Source of the DNA: Rheinheimera sp.
GTDB lineage: Bacteria; Pseudomonadota; Gammaproteobacteria; Enterobacterales; Alteromonadaceae
DNA: 10,000 nucleotides
Direction: 5' to 3'
NCBI RefSeq assembly: GCF_020217005.1
Contig: NZ_JAIWOI010000222.1
Span: 1 to 10,000, forward strand
Each line of letters opens with the position of its first letter. Within the stretch, counting starts at the first letter, position 1. The position numbers and the translations under genes are program-made. The notes under the pieces were generated by a model. That model had not been told where the DNA came from, did not search any database, and was given only the letters and a program-made list of their open reading frames with translations. Shown one piece after another: positions 6,026 through 10,000 of the stretch.

Positions 6026-7898
6026 CAGTACTATCCTTTGGAAACAAAAGCTCAAAACTAACAACCCAGCCCAAATCAGTACGGAAACTGATCTGGCCCC
6101 TGTGGGCGTCCATGATACGTTTGACTATGGCAAGACCAAGGCCACTGCCCCCACTGCGTTTACTAATAAAAGGCCGGAATAATTGCTCCGTGGTCAGACT
6201 GGCATCCAAAGCCGGGCCATTGTTATGCACCAGCACCCGGATCTGATGGTGATCCTCTGTCACTTGCACTGATAAAGACGCATCCGCCTGATTGCGCAAA
6301 AACGCATTGGCATTATCAAATAGGTTTAAAAACACCTGCTGCAGCCTGTGAGGGTCGGCTTGCAACGTCAAGCCTTGTGGCACTTTCAGTTCAAGTTTTA
6401 CCTGCTGCCAGTCAAATTGTTGCAGCAAGCTTTGCAGTAATGGCTCAAATTCGATGTCGCTGTATTGCAGTTGCAGGCGGCCTGAATACACCAACATATC
6501 GGAGATCAGCCGATCAGCTCTTTTCAGCTGTTGCTGAATGTGAGCGCGCAGTTCCGCATCTACGCCAGCGGATGCCATAGAGATAATATTCAATGGATTA
6601 CGCAGTTCATGTGCCATAGAGGCTGCCAAAGCGCCCATTTCAACCAAATGCTGCTGTGAGAGCTGTTGCTTTTCTGCTTCAGCCAGTTGCAGCGATTGCG
6701 CCAGTAATTCGCAACTGCTGCTGAGCAAAGAACCAAACACCTGCGCTACTAACCTGATGCCTGGGGTCATATCATCCCACCCCAGCAACTCCACCTGCCA
6801 CTGACCTTGCTGACTGTAACAACGCACCCGCAACTGTGCATTGGCGTCCATAACAGCGCCAGAGGCTGATAGCTGCACCTGAACTTTTTGTTTTAATGCC
6901 TCAGATAAAAGTTCTGTGGCTTTATCCGATAAGCTTGTCCAGTTCTGACACTGAGCCAGCTGCTGTCGCCAGGTATTGATCAGGCTCTGATCCAAAGTTG
7001 CACCAGGGTAAATCAGCCGCTCAGCCAGTTTTGCCACAGGCCGGTAACAGGCCGCGGTCAGCAACAACACTAAACTGGAATACAGCCACAATTGCCAGCC
7101 TGGTACATTAGCCAAAGCCTTCATACCCAACTGACCAAAGATCGAACTGACCAATGCCATCAGCAACAGCAACAACAAGGACATCACCAGCCAAAGCAAA
7201 GCTCTGTTGGCCAGAGCATTCACAGTCAGCATCTGATAACGCACTACGCCATACACCAGCAATACAGGGTAACTGGGCAGCAACAACATAGGGTAAGGGA
7301 ACCAATCCAGGCCAAATGAGGGAAACACCACGCTGGTGGCCAACAATAAACCCCAACCACCAGCTAAAAACATCGCCACTATAGAGCGTTTTTTATTACC
7401 CTGATGATGTCGCCAACCATACCACAACACCGCATGGGCCAAGATCCCCAGCAGTACAGTGTACAACAGGTTTAAGAAGCCATAAGAGTGAAATACAAAC
7501 ACCTGACCCAAGGCCACACTTTGCAGCACTTCACCGGCATCCAGACTCCAACTGAGTAGCACCACCAACGCAGTCAGAAAGTATAACCAGCCGATATGAT
7601 GCAATGACCAGCTTAACCAGGACGCCTTTACCTGATCCTGCCGTACAAAACGCAGGGCAAAATGCAGGAAAAAAGTAGGCATCAAAGGATTGGCTAATAA
7701 CAGATAGCGGCCCAGTTCTGGCTGGTCATGTATGACAAAAACATGGCCTAAACACCAAAGTGCCATCATGGCACCAAAGCCAGCCAGGCCTGCAAGGGTG
7801 CGCTGATAACGTGAATGCCACCAAAGCCAGCCGGACATCAAGGCAGCACAACTACTGGTAAGCAACATCATCAGCTCAAAAGCTAAAATCAAATCCAC
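6018..7898 (-). CDS. Multi-pass membrane sensor histidine kinase with GAF-like linker
   Basis: This 626-residue protein has an N-terminal membrane module of roughly eight to nine hydrophobic segments between residues 2 and 285, comparable to the HisKA_7TM / PrsK-type sensor region, and no large periplasmic domain. Residues 303-400 look like a degenerate GAF domain. A coiled linker leads to the HisKA H-box ASMAHELRNPLN with phosphoacceptor H430. The HATPase domain has an N-box around N525/N529, a G1 box HNNGPAL (558-564) in which the usual Asp of DxG is Asn, an F-box (LFRPF, 573-577) and a G2 box GGSGLGLAIV (583-592). It should autophosphorylate and signal to the overlapping regulator gene downstream. 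The stimulus is unknown; a membrane-embedded or redox cue is possible. The annotated start is GTG 7898 with a weak Shine-Dalgarno. ATG 7871 (residue 10) is an alternative that would shorten the first helix. The gene is divergent from the cytochrome bd operon. Confidence 0.93.
   Translation of the reverse strand: MDLILAFELMMLLTSSCAALMSGWLWWHSRYQRTLAGLAGFGAMMALWCLGHVFVIHDQPELGRYLLLANPLMPTFFLHFALRFVRQDQVKASWLSWSLHHIGWLYFLTALVVLLSWSLDAGEVLQSVALGQVFVFHSYGFLNLLYTVLLGILAHAVLWYGWRHHQGNKKRSIVAMFLAGGWGLLLATSVVFPSFGLDWFPYPMLLLPSYPVLLVYGVVRYQMLTVNALANRALLWLVMSLLLLLLMALVSSIFGQLGMKALANVPGWQLWLYSSLVLLLTAACYRPVAKLAERLIYPGATLDQSLINTWRQQLAQCQNWTSLSDKATELLSEALKQKVQVQLSASGAVMDANAQLRVRCYSQQGQWQVELLGWDDMTPGIRLVAQVFGSLLSSSCELLAQSLQLAEAEKQQLSQQHLVEMGALAASMAHELRNPLNIISMASAGVDAELRAHIQQQLKRADRLISDMLVYSGRLQLQYSDIEFEPLLQSLLQQFDWQQVKLELKVPQGLTLQADPHRLQQVFLNLFDNANAFLRNQADASLSVQVTEDHHQIRVLVHNNGPALDASLTTEQLFRPFISKRSGGSGLGLAIVKRIMDAHRGQISFRTDLGWVVSFELLFPKDSTDV
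6034..6039 (-). promoter_or_regulatory. Ribosome binding site deciding the response-regulator start
   Basis: AAAGGA on the minus strand lies 8 nt before ATG 6025, inside the last codons of the kinase gene. It supports the internal ATG over the TTG at 6064 and indicates translational coupling. Confidence 0.7.
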
Positions 7899-7972
7899 AG
7901 CACACCGTCAACTTCGTTGTCACACAACCTGCAGATAATCGTAAACAAAGTTAACGCTCGCTACAAGACTTT

Positions 7973-7991
7973 AATTTTATTTATTAAAATT
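7973..7991. promoter_or_regulatory. AT-rich inverted repeat, possible operator or UP element
   Basis: AATTTTA (7973-7979) and TAAAATT (7985-7991) form a perfect 7-bp dyad around the 5-nt centre TTTAT. It overlaps the proposed -35 of the cytochrome bd promoter. AT-only dyads also arise by chance, so binding by a regulator is an inference. Confidence 0.3.
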
Positions 7992-8011
7992 CAATAACTT
8001 AAGATTAGAAT
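7984..8011 (+). promoter_or_regulatory. Candidate sigma-70 promoter of the small ORF-cydAB operon
   Basis: TTAAAA (7984-7989, 4 of 6) and TAGAAT (8006-8011, 5 of 6) are separated by 16 nt, with AT-rich DNA upstream. Transcription would begin near 8018, giving a leader of about 70 nt before the small ORF at 8087. Confidence 0.35.
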
Positions 8012-8086
8012 AAATTATGGCCTGATTCTGGCACTAGCAGTAGGCGCAGCGTTGTTGCTGTATAACTTGTCAACAAAGAGAACATT

Positions 8087-8194
8087 ATGCCTGATCTGTC
8101 TATTCTTGCCGCCGAATTGCTGACCATGTTGCTGTTGCTGGCAGTGGCCGTCGCGCCATCTGTACTAAGCCGGGTAAAAACATTCAAAAATTGA
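8087..8194 (+). CDS. 35-residue single-helix membrane protein directly upstream of cydA (candidate cytochrome bd accessory subunit)
   Basis: ATG 8087 opens a 35-codon frame ending at TGA 8192-8194. It starts MPDLSILAAELLTM, continues with a leucine/alanine/valine-rich helix (residues 4-28, including LLLLAVAVAP), and ends in a basic tail, SRVKTFKN. The layout predicts one transmembrane helix with the C terminus in the cytoplasm by the positive-inside rule. A purine-rich AAAGAG lies 6 nt before the ATG. The stop shares bases with the GAGG Shine-Dalgarno of cydA, whose ATG is 7 nt downstream, so translation is probably coupled. Small one-helix subunits (CydX, CydS, CydH) are known to stabilise cytochrome bd oxidases, but this peptide lacks the CydX-type aromatic N terminus (MWYF) and lies before cydA, not after cydB. 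A role as an oxidase subunit is inferred from position and topology only. It could also be a leader peptide. Confidence 0.65.
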   Translation: MPDLSILAAELLTMLLLLAVAVAPSVLSRVKTFKN

Positions 8195-8196
8195 GG
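8193..8196 (+). promoter_or_regulatory. cydA ribosome binding site overlapping the small-ORF stop
   Basis: GAGG lies 5 nt before ATG 8202 and shares GA with the TGA stop of the 35-codon ORF. Ribosomes finishing the small ORF stop right at the cydA start. Confidence 0.65.
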
Positions 8197-8201
8197 TAGT
8201 T

Positions 8202-9626
8202 ATGGAACTTGATGTCAGTATTCTTTCGAGGATCCAGTTTGCTTTTACCGTGAGCTTTCATATTATTTTCCCGTCTATCACCATAGGTTTGGCCACACTG
8301 ATTGCGATCTGGGAGGGATTGTGGCTAAAAACAGGGAATCCTCAGTATTTGCAACTGGCGAAGTTCTGGATCAAACCTTTTGCCATTACTTTTGGTATGG
8401 GTGTGGTATCCGGCATAGTGCTGTCGTATGAATTTGGCACCAACTTTTCTAAGTTTTCTGAAATTGCAGGTGCTGTGCTTGGGCCTCTAATGGCCTACGA
8501 AGTGCTGACGGCATTTTTCCTTGAAGCTGGCTTTTTGGGTGTCATGTTATTTGGCTGGCAACGCGTCAGCGCCAAAATGCACTTTTTCGCCACTGTCACT
8601 GTCGCAGTAGGTACCTGGATATCCGCCTTCTGGATTATCGCCGCCAACTCCTGGATGCAAACCCCACAAGGCCATCAAATAGTGGATGGTAAATTTGAAG
8701 TCGTCAGCTGGCTCGAAGTCATCTTTAATCCCTCTATGCCTTATCGTTTAGTGCATATGCTATTGGCGGCATTAATCACAGCGACCTTTGTTGTGATGGC
8801 TACTCACGCCTGGTATTTACGAAAAGGCCAGCATAAAGAATTTGGCCGCAAAGGTTTGTCGATGATGTTGTGGTTTGCCTTAGTGCTGACCCCACTGCAA
8901 GCCTGGGTCGGTGATTTGCATGGTTTAAACGTGAAAGAACACCAGCCGGTAAAACTGGCCGCTATGGAAGGGATCTGGGCCGAAAAAGAGAGCAACGTGC
9001 CGCTGTTGTTATTTGCTGTGCCCGATATGAAAGCAGAAGAAAACCATTATGAAGTAGCGTTGCCTGGCCTTGCCAGCCTGATTTTAACTCACGACTGGCA
9101 GGGTGAATTACAAGGCTTAAAATCAGTGCCCGCAGCAGACAGACCCAATGTGCCTATGGTGTTTTTCAGCTTCCGCATTATGGTGGGTGTTGGTGTGCTG
9201 ATGATAGGTGTCGCCTTAGTTGGAGCTTATCTGCGTTGGCGTGGCACTTTATATCAAAGCAACTGGTTTCTCTGGCCCGTCAGCTTTATGGCCCCCACAG
9301 GTGTTATAGCTGTGTTGGCCGGCTGGTATGTAGTGGAAATTGGTCGTCAGCCATGGATTATTTATGGACTGGTTCGCACCAGTGAGATCGTCAGCCCCTT
9401 ACCAGCTGAACGGGTGCTGTTTTCACTGACCTTGTTTGTCTTGACCTACAGCCTGCTGTTTGGGGTTTACCTGTATTTTATGCGCAAGCTGATCAAAAAA
9501 GGTCCGGCCCCTATCGAACATCTGGAACAACAACGTATAGGTGTCAAAGCTTCGGGTTATGCCTTGTCCTTTACCAAAGCTTTAGCTACTGACGCGCAGG
9601 CGAATTCAACAAAAGGAGCCCACTAA
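8202..9626 (+). CDS. cydA: Cytochrome bd ubiquinol oxidase subunit I, short-Q-loop (CIO-like) type
   Basis: This is the 474-residue integral membrane subunit carrying the three hemes that oxidises quinol and reduces oxygen to water. Candidate heme ligands are visible: H20 (SFHIIFPS), H185 (RLVHMLLAA) and M327 (FRIMVG), with conserved acids E100 and E108 in the YEVLTAFFLEAGFLG helix. The quinol-loop residues K251 and E256 (VKLAAMEG) and the GRQPW signature (381-385) are present. The protein is about 50 residues shorter than E. coli CydA, and H185-to-M327 is much shorter than the E. coli spacing, so the C-terminal Q-loop insertion is missing. That is the pattern of the CioA/cyanide-insensitive branch, so the name cioA would also be defensible. 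It follows the 35-codon ORF by 7 nt, and its TAA overlaps the cydB ATG by one base (TAATG). All key residues appear intact. Confidence 0.96.
   Translation: MELDVSILSRIQFAFTVSFHIIFPSITIGLATLIAIWEGLWLKTGNPQYLQLAKFWIKPFAITFGMGVVSGIVLSYEFGTNFSKFSEIAGAVLGPLMAYEVLTAFFLEAGFLGVMLFGWQRVSAKMHFFATVTVAVGTWISAFWIIAANSWMQTPQGHQIVDGKFEVVSWLEVIFNPSMPYRLVHMLLAALITATFVVMATHAWYLRKGQHKEFGRKGLSMMLWFALVLTPLQAWVGDLHGLNVKEHQPVKLAAMEGIWAEKESNVPLLLFAVPDMKAEENHYEVALPGLASLILTHDWQGELQGLKSVPAADRPNVPMVFFSFRIMVGVGVLMIGVALVGAYLRWRGTLYQSNWFLWPVSFMAPTGVIAVLAGWYVVEIGRQPWIIYGLVRTSEIVSPLPAERVLFSLTLFVLTYSLLFGVYLYFMRKLIKKGPAPIEHLEQQRIGVKASGYALSFTKALATDAQANSTKGAH
9613..9618 (+). promoter_or_regulatory. cydB ribosome binding site
   Basis: A strong AAGGAG lies 7 nt before ATG 9626, inside the last codons of cydA. 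It fixes the cydB start. Confidence 0.75.
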
Positions 9627-10000
9627 TGGAGCTGGAACTGAGTTTAGGTCTGTTTTATCTACTGCTGCTTGGCTTTGCCATTCTGATGTATGTGCTGCTG
9701 GATGGTTTTGATTTGGGTATAGGTATTTTGTATCCCTGGTTTAATACAGATGCCGAACATGATCACTTAATGCGCTCTATTGCTCACGTTTGGGATGGCA
9801 ACGAAACTTGGCTGGTGTTTGGTGGAGTGATCTTATTTGGCGCTTTTCCAGCCGCTTATGCCGCTATCACCTCGGCCTTTTATCTGCCGATCATACTAAT
9901 GCTGATAGGTTTGATTTTCCGCGGTGTCGCCTTTGAATACAGGTTTAAATCAGATACCTCAAAAAAATACTGGAACACTGCTTTTGCTATAGGTTCTAGC
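9626..10000 (+). CDS. cydB: Cytochrome bd ubiquinol oxidase subunit II, N-terminal 125 residues (runs off window)
   Basis: The frame is open from ATG 9626 to the window edge. The first helix is followed by YVLLDGFDLGIGILYPW, and residues 56-63 read VWDGNETW; both are signatures of CydB/CioB. More hydrophobic helices follow, including the segment around ITSAFYLPIILMLIGLIFRG. Subunit II is the heme-free partner of CydA in the inner-membrane oxidase. The start codon overlaps the cydA stop by one base, so the subunits are co-translated. The remainder, and any downstream cydX-like or maturation genes, lie outside the window. Confidence 0.95.
   Translation, partial: MELELSLGLFYLLLLGFAILMYVLLDGFDLGIGILYPWFNTDAEHDHLMRSIAHVWDGNETWLVFGGVILFGAFPAAYAAITSAFYLPIILMLIGLIFRGVAFEYRFKSDTSKKYWNTAFAIGSS

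Larger units (their letters stand above)
7899..8086. promoter_or_regulatory. Divergent control region between the histidine kinase and the cytochrome bd operon
   Basis: This 188-nt non-coding stretch is AT-rich in its middle. It contains the dyad at 7973-7991 and a candidate plus-strand promoter at 7984-8011. For the minus-strand kinase gene only a weak TTGTAG-17 nt-TACGAT match can be proposed. No consensus FNR box (TTGAT-N4-ATCAA) or sigma-54 -24/-12 element was found by eye. Confidence 0.55.

Noticed and set aside
6026..6064. TTG-started 13-residue N-terminal extension of the response regulator
   Set aside because: It lies inside the kinase coding end. ATG 6025 has an AAAGGA Shine-Dalgarno and a normal distance to the receiver domain.
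7092..7356. Overlapping ORFs on both strands in the kinase membrane domain, one Gln/His-rich
   Set aside because: Low-complexity composition arises from reading Leu-rich membrane codons in other frames; there is no independent support.
8027..8045. TGGCAC-containing stretch upstream of the small ORF, as a possible sigma-54 -24/-12 promoter
   Set aside because: TGGCAC is not followed by TTGC at the required distance; the next GC falls about 2 nt out of phase and lacks the preceding TT.
8005..8187. 60-codon minus-strand ORF across the small ORF and leader
   Set aside because: No recognisable protein features. The plus-strand 35-codon ORF has better start, stop and topology evidence.

Overview
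The window looks like an ordinary chromosomal stretch of an aquatic gammaproteobacterium. Moderate GC, TTA/CAG/CTG-rich codon use, a 7TMR-DISM cyclic-di-GMP protein, a YkgJ-type protein and a short-Q-loop cytochrome bd all fit the Alteromonadales/Rheinheimera-Alishewanella-Shewanella neighbourhood. The genus is a guess from style, not a database result. There are no tRNA, rRNA, CRISPR, transposase or phage genes.

Layout: (1) 3-2483, plus strand: the 3' part of a membrane-bound 7TMR-DISM/PAS/GGDEF/EAL protein with a degenerate GGDEF motif and an intact EAL site. (2) 2484-2708: an intergenic region holding a nested stem structure of about 100 nt, then a candidate promoter. (3) 2709-3296, plus: a YkgJ-family cysteine-cluster protein. 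(4) 3300-4082, minus: an unrecognised three-helix membrane protein, convergent with the previous gene at only 3 nt. (5) 4190-7898, minus: a likely operon, transcribed as a multi-pass histidine kinase, then a sigma-54-type response regulator overlapping it by 8 nt, then a small STAS-like protein, ending in a terminator-like hairpin at 4134-4169. (6) 7899-8086: a divergent promoter region with an AT-rich dyad. (7) 8087 to the window end, plus: a 35-codon single-helix membrane ORF, cydA and the start of cydB, tightly packed.

Functionally, the window combines second-messenger turnover (probably c-di-GMP hydrolysis), a two-component system whose output should be sigma-54-dependent transcription of unknown targets, and a terminal quinol oxidase of the cyanide-insensitive (CIO-like) bd type. 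The two-component operon and the oxidase operon share one divergent control region, so a regulatory link is possible. However, no convincing -24/-12 promoter was found there.

The least-explained items are the structured element at 2506-2604 and the small membrane ORF directly upstream of cydA. In the first, every non-Watson-Crick pair of the main helices is a G.U wobble only on the plus-strand RNA. Several starts were revised: the YkgJ gene to ATG 2709, the response regulator to ATG 6025, and the first gene is open to the left window edge.
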